A stretch of DNA of 64,000 bases from Kluyvera genomosp. 1 (GCF_001266615.1 NZ_LGHZ01000053.1:1-64000); one strand, 5' to 3'; shown: positions 14,243-22,741, counted from the first letter of the stretch. The notes: generated by a model from the letters alone, not told the origin. Program-made: numbers and translations.

Positions 14243-15068
14243 CCCAGCAACAGTAACACCAATCAGGCCGTCTCTGGCGGTCGTGGAGCGTCAGGTGGCA
14301 GAACTCGATGATGGGTATACCCGCATCGCTAATGAGCTGCTGGAAGCGGTTATGGCTGCCGATTTGACAGCTCGCCAGCTGAAGGTTGTTCTGGCGTTGA
14401 TTCGCAAAACTTACGGATTCGGCAAGAAGTTTGACCGGATCACAAACACTCAGATAGCCATGATGACTGGCATTCACCACACCCACGTATGCAAGGCCAA
14501 GAACGAGATGATTGCTATGAACATCATCGTTACCAACGGTCAGGCAATAGGGATTAACAAGGTGATTTCTGAGTGGAATTTTGAGATTAGCCATGTTAGC
14601 GAATCATTAGCTAAAACAGCTAATAAAACATTAGCCAACTTAGCTAACGGGTATAAGCCAACTCAGCTAAACACAAAAGAAACTATTCAAAAGAAAGAAA
14701 GAAAAGAAACCCCCTTACCCCCAGAAGGGGGTGGCGAAGGGATGGGTAAACCTGAACGTCGAAAGGCAGAACGAATCGACTACGAATCCTTCCTGAATGC
14801 CTACAACGACGAGGTAGGCGAAAAGCTCCCACACGCTGTTGCCGTCAACGACAAACGCAAACGCGCCCTGAAGAAAATCATTCCAAAGCTCAAGACTCCA
14901 AACGTCGAAGGGTTCAGAGCGTTTGTCCGGGCGTTCGTTAATCAGGCCAAGCCGTTTTACTTCGGTGATAACAACACTGGGTGGACAGCGGATTTTGATT
15001 ACCTGCTGCGCGAAAGCACGTTGCTTGGCGTTCGTGAAGCTAAGTTCGCAGGCCGGGGGATGGCATGA
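14235..15068 (+). CDS. O: O-type phage replication initiator
   Basis: 277 residues. The N-terminal domain (about 20-115: [20 protein letters not shown], then [10 protein letters not shown] and [15 protein letters not shown]) is the phage O/gp18 origin-binding fold. A hydrophilic, low-complexity linker about 140-185 coincides with the iteron origin in the DNA. The C-terminal part should bind the helicase. It recruits gp12-like helicase to the origin within its own gene. The stop overlaps the helicase start by four bases. Confidence 0.92.
   Translation: MSSPATVTPIRPSLAVVERQVAELDDGYTRIANELLEAVMAADLTARQLKVVLALIRKTYGFGKKFDRITNTQIAMMTGIHHTHVCKAKNEMIAMNIIVTNGQAIGINKVISEWNFEISHVSESLAKTANKTLANLANGYKPTQLNTKETIQKKERKETPLPPEGGGEGMGKPERRKAERIDYESFLNAYNDEVGEKLPHAVAVNDKRKRALKKIIPKLKTPNVEGFRAFVRAFVNQAKPFYFGDNNTGWTADFDYLLRESTLLGVREAKFAGRGMA
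14586..14725 (+). other. ori: Phage replication origin inside O
   Basis: Four imperfect iterons of the form ATTAGCCAAC-TAGCTAA start at 14586, 14606, 14630 and 14653 (spacing 20, 24 and 23 bases). A purine-rich AT tract follows at about 14675-14708, then a C-run/G-run hairpin near 14708-14733. The order iterons, AT-rich strand-opening zone, hairpin is that of lambda ori. Confidence 0.75.
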
Positions 15069-16429
15069 GACAGGATATCGAGGCCAGCGTTATCGGCGGT
15101 CTGTTGCTTGGAGGTTTAACACCGGCAGCAACTGACGTACTGGCGAAGATTGAGCCCGAAGCGTTCACCATCCCAATCTACCGGAAAGCCTTTGAGGTGA
15201 TCCGAAAGCAAGCCCGAAACCGAAATCTGATTGACGGCCTGATGGTTGCCGAGGAATGTGGCGACGAATACGCAACGGCAATCATGATGACTTCCCGGTC
15301 ATGCCCAAGTGCTGCAAACCTTCTTGGCTATGCCGGAATGCTAACCGACCAGTATCAGAGACGGTTATTCCTGCAGGCCATTGACGAACTGCGCATGGAT
15401 GTCAGCGACGGAACGCTGGATGCTGCAGCAAACGCGATGGATGAGCTTATGCGGAGACTTTCGCTAATCCGCAAGCCAAAGACCGAAGTCAAACCAATCC
15501 GTCTTGGTGACGTTCTGAATGACTACTACGACGTACTGGATAAACGCCTGACCAACGGCGAAGAGTCCAACACGCTGAAGACAGGAATTCACGAACTGGA
15601 CACCATCACCGGCGGAATGAACGCGGAAGACCTGGTAATCATCGCGGCACGTCCTGGCATGGGAAAGACAGAGTTAGCGCTCAAGATTTCAGAGGGCGTG
15701 GCCAGCAGCATAATTCCTGGTTCAGGCGCTCGCCGCGGTGTGCTGATTTTCAGCATGGAAATGAGCAACCTCCAGATTGCCGAACGAAGCATTGCCGGCC
15801 GCGGGAATATGTCGGTAAACGTTCTGCGCAACCCAGCAAGAATGGATGATGAGGGGTGGGCTCGAGTATCGGATGGAATAGGGCATCTGAGTGACCTTGA
15901 AGTCTGGATGGTTGACGCCTCAAAGCTCAAGGTTGAGGAAATCCGCAGTGTAGCCGAACGGCATAAGCAGGAGCATCCTGCGCTGTCGCTAATCCTGGTT
16001 GACTACCTTGGCCTGATTGAAAAGCCAAAGGCAGAACGTAATGACCTGGCGGTTGCGCATATCTCTGGCAGCCTCAAGGCGATGGCGAAAGACCTCAAAA
16101 CGCCAGTTATCTCTCTCAGCCAGCTATCTCGCGATGTAGAAAAACGCCCAAACAAACGCCCGGTTAACGCAGATTTGCGCGACTCCGGCAGCGTTGAGCA
16201 GGACGCAGACTGCATCATCATGCTTTACCGCGAGGCGGTGTATGACGAGAACAGCCCGGCAGCCAAGTACGCAGAAATCATTGTGACCAAAAACCGTTTC
16301 GGCTCATTAGGCACCGTATATCAACGGTTCGCTAACGGTCACTTCATGGAATGCGATCAGGAAGAGGCGCGTAAAGCATCGACGCCACCACCTCCTGGCA
16401 AACGATATTCAAAAGGGGCAGACGTATGA
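15065..16429 (+). CDS. DnaB-type replicative helicase (P22 gp12-like)
   Basis: 454 residues, near P22 gp12 (458). Residues 1-110 are the DnaB N-terminal domain; about 165-440 the RecA-like helicase core with Walker A ARPGMGKT (195-202), Walker B region [12 protein letters not shown], and the [20 protein letters not shown] motif. Such phages bring their own helicase and do not need to capture DnaB with a P loader. Starts with an ATGA overlap with O. Confidence 0.95.
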   Translation: MRQDIEASVIGGLLLGGLTPAATDVLAKIEPEAFTIPIYRKAFEVIRKQARNRNLIDGLMVAEECGDEYATAIMMTSRSCPSAANLLGYAGMLTDQYQRRLFLQAIDELRMDVSDGTLDAAANAMDELMRRLSLIRKPKTEVKPIRLGDVLNDYYDVLDKRLTNGEESNTLKTGIHELDTITGGMNAEDLVIIAARPGMGKTELALKISEGVASSIIPGSGARRGVLIFSMEMSNLQIAERSIAGRGNMSVNVLRNPARMDDEGWARVSDGIGHLSDLEVWMVDASKLKVEEIRSVAERHKQEHPALSLILVDYLGLIEKPKAERNDLAVAHISGSLKAMAKDLKTPVISLSQLSRDVEKRPNKRPVNADLRDSGSVEQDADCIIMLYREAVYDENSPAAKYAEIIVTKNRFGSLGTVYQRFANGHFMECDQEEARKASTPPPPGKRYSKGADV

Positions 16430-16722
16430 CGGGACGTGAAGCAATCGAATGGTTTCTTGATGAGCATGGATATTTCACTGCAGACGAAGTCAGCACTGCA
16501 TCCGGAGTATCTCGCCAACAGATAATGGCAGCCTCATTCAAGATGCGAAGAAGCGGAGAGATAACCCTACTCGAGCGTCGCTGGCGTATCGGTGTTTACG
16601 CATGGGCAGAGGACGAAGAAGGTCGCCAGGTTAGCCGAGACGGCGTGAACACAATTTTCCAGGAGTGTCGTCAGAGCGACGCGATGAAACGAATTCTGAA
16701 CTTTTATGGGGTGAGAGCATGA
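16426..16722 (+). CDS. Small winged-helix-like phage protein
   Basis: 98 residues beginning [20 protein letters not shown]. The segment [20 protein letters not shown] then [16 protein letters not shown] reads like a helix-turn-helix followed by a wing, so DNA binding is likely. Four-base overlaps with both neighbours. The exact role is unknown; a position after the helicase is where P22 begins its nin genes. Confidence 0.68.
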   Translation: MTGREAIEWFLDEHGYFTADEVSTASGVSRQQIMAASFKMRRSGEITLLERRWRIGVYAWAEDEEGRQVSRDGVNTIFQECRQSDAMKRILNFYGVRA

Positions 16723-17222
16723 AACCAACATACGAAGAACTTGAAGCAAAATGCCAACTTCAACAGGAAAAGCTCGACGCAATTAACATGATGATGGACG
16801 TCATAGAGAGTGCCAGTGATTTAGCCAAAGACGGCATTCAGAAGCTAGATCAGCAACTAACCGAATCCCGTCGCGAGTTCGCAGCAGCAAACGCGACTAT
16901 TCACAATCTGGAGCTGAACAAAGCAGAGTTAGCCGCTGAACTTAGTGCGATCGAAGCTATCCACAACGACGCGGTATTTATCACCGACGAGCATTACGAA
17001 CAGTGCCAGCCAGCGGTGCAAAAGATTATAGGTGCGCTTGCTGTGCTCAAGATTCCGGCCTATGACGCATACCTGGCTGAAGTTCGGGCTCGGGGTGTGG
17101 AGATGTACGCCGAAGCAACCATTGCGATTGGTGAAGAAGAGGAGGACGAAGATATCGTTTATGCAGGCAAGCAAGCGTTGCTGTTCGCCGCCCAGTTACG
17201 CCAAGGAGTCGACTATGAGTGA
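16719..17222 (+). CDS. Coiled-coil phage protein
   Basis: 167 residues from the ATG at 16719, which overlaps the preceding stop (ATGA) and follows GGGGTGAG. Residues about 5-85 are a predicted coiled coil (YEELEAKCQLQQEKLDAINM and on), residues 90-160 more globular, with an acidic EEEEDED run near the end. Resembles Ea22-type accessory proteins in layout only. Confidence 0.7.
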   Translation: MKPTYEELEAKCQLQQEKLDAINMMMDVIESASDLAKDGIQKLDQQLTESRREFAAANATIHNLELNKAELAAELSAIEAIHNDAVFITDEHYEQCQPAVQKIIGALAVLKIPAYDAYLAEVRARGVEMYAEATIAIGEEEEDEDIVYAGKQALLFAAQLRQGVDYE

Positions 17223-17376
17223 GTATCTGAAGCCCGGAGAAGTGCGTTGCTGGTCATGCAAAGAGTGGATGTCCAATAACGAATTCCAGAATGCAGACGG
17301 CTATTGCGTTCATTGCGATGCGCCAATTGATGTTCAGGACGAGCCGTATGTTGATTATCAGGAGTCAGCCCAATGA
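17215..17376 (+). CDS. 53-residue zinc-ribbon-like phage protein
   Basis: Starts MSEYLKPGEVRCWSCKEWMS and has a second pair in GYCVHCDAP; CxxC-X18-CxxC fits one zinc ribbon. AAGGAG lies seven bases before the ATG at 17215, and the gene overlaps both neighbours by a few bases. Function unknown. Confidence 0.78.
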   Translation: MSEYLKPGEVRCWSCKEWMSNNEFQNADGYCVHCDAPIDVQDEPYVDYQESAQ

Positions 17377-18038
17377 ACGATATCACCGCACTGATGGCGA
17401 CCATGAAAGCGGCAGCAGAGAAAGCAACAACTCTGAATCTCGATACTGCACAGGAAATTAGAGATGAAGATGGGTGCATTGAGTGCCCAGCTTGTGGTGG
17501 AGAAGGCTATGTTGATGCTGAGCGTGATTACTGCAACATCGACAACGTAGCGCTTGGAGTTCAGTTTTACGGCATCGGAGAGCATCACGGTCTTGCAGAA
17601 GAGTACTTCCGTCAGGTTGTCCCTGCCAACGTTCTGGCGCTGGTAGAGGCGCTGGAGAAGACGCAGCAGCGAATCTCCGAGCTGGAGAAGGCCGCTTCCG
17701 AGCCGGTGGCGTTCATCGAGCATAGCAATTTAGAGGCTCTTTCTCGCGGAGTTGGCGCTGTATACGTCAAGAACAAACCGGAATTAGCACGGCCTGTTGC
17801 TTTGTACGCTGCATCTCCGGCACTGGAGTCCCGCACCGCCACCGTGAAGTCGCTTACCCCTGAAGTCTGTAATGCACTGAAAGCCGAAGGGCTTGCTGAT
17901 GTGCTGAGGGACGCTGCCGAATACGCGCCGCTTACCGCCGGGCAGTGGGTAACACTCACGAAAAACTGGCATCAAACATTCATCGGGCTATCCGGTGACG
18001 CCGCTGGCATCCAGGTTATCGAAGGAGAAGGACAATGA
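17373..18038 (+). CDS. Ead/Ea22-like protein
   Basis: 221 residues. It combines CIECPACGGEGYVDAERDYC near residue 35, a coiled-coil helix (ALVEALEKTQQRISELEKAA) and a C-terminal part with PVALYAASP. This layout is that of phage Ead/Ea22-like proteins, a mosaic family of unknown function. In the coupled chain of nin-region genes. Confidence 0.75.
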   Translation: MNDITALMATMKAAAEKATTLNLDTAQEIRDEDGCIECPACGGEGYVDAERDYCNIDNVALGVQFYGIGEHHGLAEEYFRQVVPANVLALVEALEKTQQRISELEKAASEPVAFIEHSNLEALSRGVGAVYVKNKPELARPVALYAASPALESRTATVKSLTPEVCNALKAEGLADVLRDAAEYAPLTAGQWVTLTKNWHQTFIGLSGDAAGIQVIEGEGQ

Positions 18039-18307
18039 GCGTTATCCAGTACAGCGTTAATGGCGCGAGCATTAAACACGCCAACTACCTTGATCCGAAG
18101 CCTGCTGATGAATTTGAAGATCAATGGGAATATGAGCAATTGGCTCAGGAAGCCGCTGAGGACTATTGGGAAAATCATGACGGGTGGGAAAGCCACTGGC
18201 CTTTGAATATTGAGCTATTCGTCGATGGTGGCAGCATTGGAGTGTTTGAAGTTGTGATGGAGATGGAGCCGACATTCTCTGCCAGCAAACAGGAGCGTGC
18301 AGCATGA
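18035..18307 (+). CDS. Hypothetical acidic phage protein
   Basis: 90 residues, acidic with many Trp and Tyr (YWENHDGWESHWPLNIELFV). Starts and ends with four-base overlaps. No recognised family. Confidence 0.68.
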   Translation: MSVIQYSVNGASIKHANYLDPKPADEFEDQWEYEQLAQEAAEDYWENHDGWESHWPLNIELFVDGGSIGVFEVVMEMEPTFSASKQERAA

Positions 18308-18801
18308 CAATCAACTTAACAGACCCAGCTAACCACCCGGCAAACGGACCGCTTACCGTTGAGCGAATCACCCGGCTAATTGCAGAGTTGCGTCGCTCAC
18401 TCGACTACCAGAACGGCGGCGACATGGCATACGTCATCGCTGATGCGATTAAGGGGCTGGAAGAGCTGCTGGTGAGTCGTGAGGCGGTGCCGGTGGCGCA
18501 GGTTCTTTCCAGTCGTGTTGGGAATGACACATCGACGATTGATAAGGCATTCCCCGACGGGACGCTGCTCTACACCTCACCGCCAGTAATTGCAGGCGGA
18601 TGGATTACGGTAAGCGAGCGGTTACCAGAGGATGGAGGACGCTACTGGTGCTATGTAGAGGAGCAGAACAGCTTGGGTAAATCTCACTACCAATGGAATT
18701 GCTCATGGAATGGCGATGCATTTTCTGATGCCGCACTTACTGGACGCGTAACCCATTGGCAGCCACTACCTGCAGCGCCGCAGGAGGTGAAGTACGATTA
18801 A
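18304..18801 (+). CDS. DUF551-domain phage protein
   Basis: 165 residues. The N-terminal half (LTVERITRLIAELRRSL) is helical and common in enteric prophages; residues about 98-160 form a DUF551 domain (GWITVSERLPEDGGRYWCYV then RVTHWQPLP). This is the second DUF551 protein of the prophage. Function unknown. Confidence 0.85.
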   Translation: MTINLTDPANHPANGPLTVERITRLIAELRRSLDYQNGGDMAYVIADAIKGLEELLVSREAVPVAQVLSSRVGNDTSTIDKAFPDGTLLYTSPPVIAGGWITVSERLPEDGGRYWCYVEEQNSLGKSHYQWNCSWNGDAFSDAALTGRVTHWQPLPAAPQEVKYD

Positions 18802-18839
18802 CTTGTTCTATATTTCCTATGTAACTCATGGGAGGTGAG

Positions 18840-19052
18840 ATGGAAAAAACATATCAGATAGAATTTGATGTAGCAGATAATCACCACCTTATTAAAACGG
18901 TAATTAATGTCTCAGATAGTGATACAGAAAATGAGGTGCTGGGAAAAATATTCCGCGCAATGACGAAGGAAGCCGCAAAGCATTACGATCTGAATACTCA
19001 CCATGGAGGAGCATTTCACTCCATAAAGATTTTTGATATCTCTGAGCAATAA
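18840..19052 (+). CDS. Small hypothetical phage protein
   Basis: 70 residues beginning MEKTYQIEFDVADNHHLIKT, from the ATG at 18840 directly behind GGGAGGTGAG. Probably a small alpha/beta fold. No family recognised. Followed by a strong hairpin. Confidence 0.68.
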   Translation: MEKTYQIEFDVADNHHLIKTVINVSDSDTENEVLGKIFRAMTKEAAKHYDLNTHHGGAFHSIKIFDISEQ

Positions 19053-19056
19053 CTAT

Positions 19057-19082
19057 AATCCCCTCAAGTCATCGAGGGGATT
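19057..19082 (+). promoter_or_regulatory. Hairpin containing the next gene's ribosome-binding site
   Basis: AATCCCCTC (19057-19065) pairs perfectly with GAGGGGATT (19074-19082) around eight bases. GAGGGG is the Shine-Dalgarno of the ATG at 19086, so the stem would hide it. Without a T-run it is a poor terminator; translational control or RNA protection is more likely. Confidence 0.55.
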
Positions 19083-19085
19083 CTT

Positions 19086-19343
19086 ATGTCAGACTGGAAT
19101 ATTGCAGCAAAAACTAAAGACGAGCAGGACAAGGTTAACGTTGATCTAGCTGCTTCTGGTGTTGCTTACAAAGAACGCTTAAACATGCCAGTTATTGCCG
19201 AACAGGTAGCGCGTGAGCAGCCAGAGCACTTGCGCGAATACTTCATGGAGCGCGTTAAATATTACCGCGAAAAGAGCATTAGTTTGCCGAGAGCGTCTGA
19301 CCCGCGCTACCTCGACATGGCATCGCAGAACGAGAAGAAGTAA
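19086..19343 (+). CDS. Hypothetical phage protein
   Basis: 85 residues beginning [20 protein letters not shown]; helical and charged, no motif. Its ribosome-binding site lies in the 3' arm of the hairpin just upstream. Found before the LexA-controlled gene. Confidence 0.65.
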   Translation: MSDWNIAAKTKDEQDKVNVDLAASGVAYKERLNMPVIAEQVAREQPEHLREYFMERVKYYREKSISLPRASDPRYLDMASQNEKK

Positions 19344-19373
19344 GCAGCTTGACGCTTTATTGATAAAAGAATA

Positions 19374-19389
19374 CTGTTTATATATACAG
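19374..19389 (+). promoter_or_regulatory. LexA (SOS) box
   Basis: CTGTTTATATATACAG, a perfect CTGT-N8-ACAG LexA operator, 24 bases upstream of the UmuD-like start codon. A TTGACG at 19350-19355 could be the -35 of the promoter it controls. Confidence 0.85.
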
Positions 19390-19413
19390 TTATTTTATTG
19401 ATGAGGTGTGCGC

Positions 19414-19743
19414 ATGGGTTTCCCATCCCCAGCAAACGACTACGTGGAAACACGTCTGACAGTGGACTCAATTTGTCAGATGGATGCTAACTGCACAGTC
19501 ATTCAAACGACAACCGGCTATGCGGTCATTAATCGGTCTCTGAGAGCAGAGCAGGGCAACATCATGCTTATCACTCATTGCGGCCGGACCCAGTTTGCAA
19601 AACTGATGGGAGCGGCGCTCATCACGGATGAGGGCGAAGCACTGGAAGGTGATGTGCTTGATGATGTTACGGTGTCCGGCGTGATGACATATGAGATTAA
19701 TGTCATCCGACGAGCAGAAGTTGATGAGTTGCCAGTCATCTGA
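19414..19743 (+). CDS. UmuD-like protein lacking the catalytic serine
   Basis: 109 residues. The start MGFPSPANDYVETRLTVDSI is the segment that spans the UmuD cleavage-site region (CGFPSPAADYVEQRI). The GDSM nucleophile region is missing: QTTTGYAVINRSL stands where it should be. Later parts keep the fold (EQGNIMLITHCGRTQFAKLM and VSGVMTYEINVIR). It is therefore not an active S24 protease. It may act as a UmuD/UmuD' mimic that modulates host mutagenic repair; that is inference. GAGG precedes the ATG at 19414. SOS-controlled through the adjacent LexA box. Confidence 0.72.
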   Translation: MGFPSPANDYVETRLTVDSICQMDANCTVIQTTTGYAVINRSLRAEQGNIMLITHCGRTQFAKLMGAALITDEGEALEGDVLDDVTVSGVMTYEINVIRRAEVDELPVI

Positions 19744-19833
19744 TTGGATTGATTTTTAGCCTACTTTTAGCCATAATTATATTGCCGTCGGAGTGAACGC
19801 CCGGCGGTCTCTCGCGCATTTAAGGGGACTTAA

Positions 19834-19929
19834 ATGCGACCACAATTTGAATACCTTTCTCTGCCGTCAGCGTTATTCAATGCTGAGGGTTTTCTGCATT
19901 CTGCGTTACCTCTCGGATGTGGCGTATGA
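19834..19929 (+). CDS. 31-residue nin-region peptide
   Basis: ATG nine bases after AAGGGG; the peptide begins MRPQFEYLSLPSALFNAEGF and its stop overlaps the ninB start (ATGA). The coupling and the strong site support translation. Unknown function, perhaps only a coupling leader for ninB. Confidence 0.55.
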   Translation: MRPQFEYLSLPSALFNAEGFLHSALPLGCGV

Positions 19930-20375
19930 AGCAACAATTCCACCTCGTTAACGAATCCGTTAAACAGAACGCCATCCAGTTCATCCGGGAATTGCCGGTG
20001 GACGACAAGCGCCCTCTGGTGCTCGACATCAAAGAGATGACCCGTACGCTTTCTCAGAACCGGAAATTATGGCCGCTTCTGAAAGACCTCTCTGACCAGG
20101 TTCTTTGGTTCGGCAATAAATACGACTCAGATGATTGGAAAGATTTGATAACCGCAATGGTCGCCAAGTCCAAGAAGCAAGAGCAGCGCATGGCTCCCGG
20201 ATTGGATGGCGGCATTGTGATGTTCGGGCAGCGTACCAGCAAGATGACCGTCAAGCAGATGGTTGAAGTCATCGAGGCTATCTACTGGTTCGGCACACAG
20301 CAGAACGTCAAATTCAGCGAGAAGTCCCGCATAGAAATCGAATGGGCCAAGCAGTGGGGTGATCGCAATGCGTAA
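19926..20375 (+). CDS. ninB: NinB recombination protein (Orf family)
   Basis: 149 residues, close to lambda NinB/Orf (146). Conserved: MTRTLSQNRKLWPLLKDLSD, WKDLITAMV, and GIVMFGQRTSKMTVKQMVEV. Lambda Orf binds ssDNA and replaces host RecFOR functions in phage recombination. The ATG at 19926 is chosen because it overlaps the stop of the leader peptide; an ATG three codons earlier is less likely. Confidence 0.92.
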   Translation: MKQQFHLVNESVKQNAIQFIRELPVDDKRPLVLDIKEMTRTLSQNRKLWPLLKDLSDQVLWFGNKYDSDDWKDLITAMVAKSKKQEQRMAPGLDGGIVMFGQRTSKMTVKQMVEVIEAIYWFGTQQNVKFSEKSRIEIEWAKQWGDRNA

Positions 20376-20955
20376 ACCATCCCGCCGCAGCTGCAAAATC
20401 TGCAAGACCAAATTCATAGCCACCTACGACAACGTCTGGTGGTGTTGTCCAGAGCATGGCTTCGAGTACAGCCAACTCCTGTTGGCGAAGAAGAAGATGG
20501 CATCTGAACGCAAACGCAAGCAGGAGGCGCAACAGGAACGCCGAGAGTTGAAATTTCGCAAGAAGGCTCTGCAACCACTCAGCCAGTATCACAAACGCGC
20601 TCAGACAGCGTTTAACGCGTTTATTCGCCAGCGCGACGCAGGACAGCCATGCATCAGCTGCGGTCGTAACTCCGGAGCCAAGATGAACGCCGGCCATTTC
20701 CGCACCGTCGGCGCATCACCAGAAACCCGCTACGACGAAACCAACTGCCATATCCAGTGCGAGGCCTGTAACTCCTACCTGTCAGGGAATATCGGTGAAT
20801 ACCGCCCACGGCTGATCGCAAAGATTGGTCAGGCAGCCTATGACCGCCTGATGGGCCCGCACGAAACTAAGAAATGGACGCGTGAAGAACTCGATGCGCT
20901 GGCAGCTCACTACCGCGCAAAGCTCAAAGAACTGAAGCAGGAGATGGCAGCATGA
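20368..20955 (+). CDS. ninG: NinG (Rap-type) recombination endonuclease
   Basis: 195 residues. N-terminal zinc motif CKICKTKFIA...CCPEH; a basic coiled-coil (KKMASERKRKQEAQQERREL); then PCISCGRNSG and NCHIQCEACNSYLSGN forming the metal sites of lambda Rap/NinG. Rap cleaves branched DNA such as D-loops and Holliday junctions. ATG at 20368 follows GGGGTGATC and overlaps ninB. Confidence 0.92.
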   Translation: MRKPSRRSCKICKTKFIATYDNVWWCCPEHGFEYSQLLLAKKKMASERKRKQEAQQERRELKFRKKALQPLSQYHKRAQTAFNAFIRQRDAGQPCISCGRNSGAKMNAGHFRTVGASPETRYDETNCHIQCEACNSYLSGNIGEYRPRLIAKIGQAAYDRLMGPHETKKWTREELDALAAHYRAKLKELKQEMAA

Positions 20956-21146
20956 CCCGCACCGATATCGACAACTATCAGCGCTTATCAGTAGAGCGTG
21001 CAGGCCGACTCACTCCTTACGCCAGAAGTGAGATCGCCAGACTGGATGCAGAGAACGCAGAGCATCAGCGTCACATCGATCGCAACAACGAATTACGCCG
21101 TGAACTCATTAACCGTGCAAACATCAACAAGGGGCAGCCAGCATGA
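20952..21146 (+). CDS. Small helical phage protein
   Basis: 64 residues beginning MTRTDIDNYQRLSVERAGRL; mostly one long helix with many Arg and Asn. Four-base overlaps with ninG and Q. Comparable to small nin proteins of P22-like phages, though I cannot name which. Confidence 0.68.
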   Translation: MTRTDIDNYQRLSVERAGRLTPYARSEIARLDAENAEHQRHIDRNNELRRELINRANINKGQPA

Positions 21147-21907
21147 ATCTCGAAAACACAGTGAAATACCACTTTGCTAAGACAACCATGATCAGCGATG
21201 CCCCACGAGCAACGGCGTCAGACTCATTAACCGGTACCGACATCATGGCAGCTATAGGGATGACGCAGAGTCGTGCTTCTCTAGGATTCAGCGCATTCCT
21301 CGGGAAGATGGGGATAAGTGATTACGATCGCACCCGCGCCATTGAACTGCTAACCCAATATGCCCTGTCTCACTGCGACAAGATCGCCGCTATCCGCAAG
21401 CTTGAATCTGATGTTAAGCCAAAGGTGATGCAAGCTCTCGCAACATTCGCCTTTGCTGATTACTCCCGTAGCGCAGCCAGCACCAGAACCTGCGATTGCT
21501 GCAATGGGAATAAGTTTGTCGAAGCTGAAGTAATGACGATGAAGAACATTGGACGACCGCACCTGGAAGAGCGAAAAGAAACCGTTAATGTTCTTTGCCA
21601 CAAATGCAAAGGGAAGGGCGTGTTAACCAATGCATGCCAGTGCAGCGGAAAAGGTGTTGTTTTAGACAAAGAGAAAACAATTCTCCAGGGTGGTGTGCCG
21701 GCATACAAAACATGCTCACGTTGCAGTGGTCGCGGTTACGCCAGATTACTGCCGGATAGCGTACGTCAATACGTTAGCGCTACGATTTTCGATATCCCTG
21801 AAACAACGTGGCGCCGGTCTTATAAGGACTTCTTCGAAAGTTTGGTAGGCGAGTGCATTAAACAGGAAGAGTACGCAAACCAGATGTTGAACAAAGTAAC
21901 CAAATGA
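21143..21907 (+). CDS. Q: Late antiterminator Q (zinc-finger type)
   Basis: 254 residues of the Antiterm family. N-terminal region LTGTDIMAAIGMTQSRASLG; TFAFADYSRSAASTRTCDCC; a DnaJ-like zinc centre with CDCCNG, CHKCKGKG, CQCSGKG and CSRCSGRG between about residues 114 and 196; and a helical C-terminus (EEYANQMLNKVTK). Q binds DNA at the late promoter and converts polymerase to a terminator-resistant form, turning on lysis and structural genes. The late promoter candidate starts 43 bases downstream. Confidence 0.9.
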   Translation: MNLENTVKYHFAKTTMISDAPRATASDSLTGTDIMAAIGMTQSRASLGFSAFLGKMGISDYDRTRAIELLTQYALSHCDKIAAIRKLESDVKPKVMQALATFAFADYSRSAASTRTCDCCNGNKFVEAEVMTMKNIGRPHLEERKETVNVLCHKCKGKGVLTNACQCSGKGVVLDKEKTILQGGVPAYKTCSRCSGRGYARLLPDSVRQYVSATIFDIPETTWRRSYKDFFESLVGECIKQEEYANQMLNKVTK

Positions 21908-21949
21908 TAAGTATTTTCTACGAAATAGGATAAATCTAGAAAATCACAC

Positions 21950-21978
21950 TTTACAAAGTGGCGATATTTGTTTAGTCT
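21950..21978 (+). promoter_or_regulatory. Candidate late promoter PR'
   Basis: TTTACA (21950-21955), 17 bases, TAGTCT (21973-21978). It lies just after Q and before a terminator, the arrangement of lambdoid late promoters where Q acts on paused polymerase. Confidence 0.6.
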
Positions 21979-22013
21979 GAACTCAATGATGGAGTAGTGC
22001 ATTCATTCGATGG

Positions 22014-22041
22014 CCCTGAGTTAATAGCTCGGGGCTTTTTT
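22014..22041 (+). terminator. tR'-type terminator after the late promoter
   Basis: CCCTGAG (22014-22020) pairs with CTCGGGG (22028-22034), then a T-run at 22036-22041. It would stop polymerase about 50 bases after PR' unless Q is present. Confidence 0.8.
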
Positions 22042-22302
22042 GTATCCGCAATCCGGTCAGGGCTTTTGAGTGAATGCGTGCTGCACGACACGTTGAAGCT
22101 CATACGCGAGAGCCCTGAGCCAGAATGCAAACACATCGTCATAGTGGCGGTGTTATCTGCGGAATGGTGCATAACTGAATCGCGATTAAGTTATGCCGTT
22201 TGCTCCACGAAACGGAGCGCACAACAGGTAAGAGCATTTGCAGAGTTCGACTCTCTGCCGTGGGCTTTTTCCCGCGATGCGAGACGTGAGTGCTCTTTCC
22301 GT

Positions 22303-22385
22303 TGTGGTGTAGCTCAGAGCAGTAGAGCGTCATGCCTGGACCCAGGATAACACATGAAGGTCGCGGCGCCTTAACCGCCACCACA
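22303..22385 (+). ncRNA. tRNA-like element with an 18-base anticodon loop
   Basis: Acceptor TGTGGTG (22303-22309) pairs with CACCACA (22379-22385). TA and a normal D-arm follow (GCTC, nine-base loop, GAGC). The anticodon stem TCATG/CATGA (22330-22334 with 22353-22357) closes an 18-base loop instead of seven, containing its own CCTGG/CAGG mini-hairpin. The T-arm is only GCGG/CCGC and lacks TTCGA. Not a normal tRNA; either a decayed tRNA or a tRNA mimic. Confidence 0.5.
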
Positions 22386-22445
22386 CACCAAATCCCTGCT
22401 ACCTGGGAACCGTGGCCACTAGAGCCAAATATGCCTCACTCCCTC

Positions 22446-22468
22446 GCCCGTACCCTCGGGCATTTTTT
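22446..22468 (+). terminator. Intrinsic terminator in the late leader
   Basis: GCCCG (22446-22450) pairs with CGGGC (22457-22461), then A and six T. A second barrier that Q-modified polymerase must cross to reach the lysis genes. Confidence 0.7.
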
Positions 22469-22544
22469 AAAGCGCATTTTCTCCAATTACCAGACAGACA
22501 TGACTACTCCCTTATTCGCTGTGGCTACGGAGTTAGTGCGCTTC

Positions 22545-22573
22545 AAAAAAGAAAACCCAGCGCAATGGCTGGG
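22545..22573 (-). terminator. Leftward hairpin in the late leader
   Basis: CCCAGC (22556-22561) pairs with GCTGGG (22568-22573). Read on the minus strand it is followed by TTTTCTTTTTT, so it would stop leftward transcription. Confidence 0.5.
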
Positions 22574-22741
22574 CTTCGTGACATGGGTGGCATGTGATTG
22601 TTGACGCAATCCACGCCGGTTTGCTCATGAATAGGAGGTCACGAACAAACCTGAATTACGAGTTAAACGTAACCCGGATTTGTTCAAGCGACCATCACCA
22701 TAATTCCTAATTTGAACAGATCCCCTTCTTGGGGGTAAGAC

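Larger units (their letters stand above)
22042..22741 (+). other. Late leader without a convincing gene
   Basis: About 700 bases between tR' and the holin gene. It holds a hairpin pairing TCAGGGCT (22057) with AGCCCTGA (22111), an isolated T-arm (CAGAG TTCGACT CTCTG, 22241-22257), a tRNA-like fold at 22303-22385, a rightward terminator at 22446-22468 and a leftward hairpin at 22545-22573. A 57-codon frame beginning at 22431 runs through both hairpins and lacks a ribosome-binding site. Confidence 0.6.

Noticed and set aside
22332..22604. 90-codon (or 57-codon from 22431) frame in the late leader
   Set aside because: It runs through a terminator and a second hairpin, has no ribosome-binding site, and its upstream part lies in the tRNA-like element. 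Possible but not supported.
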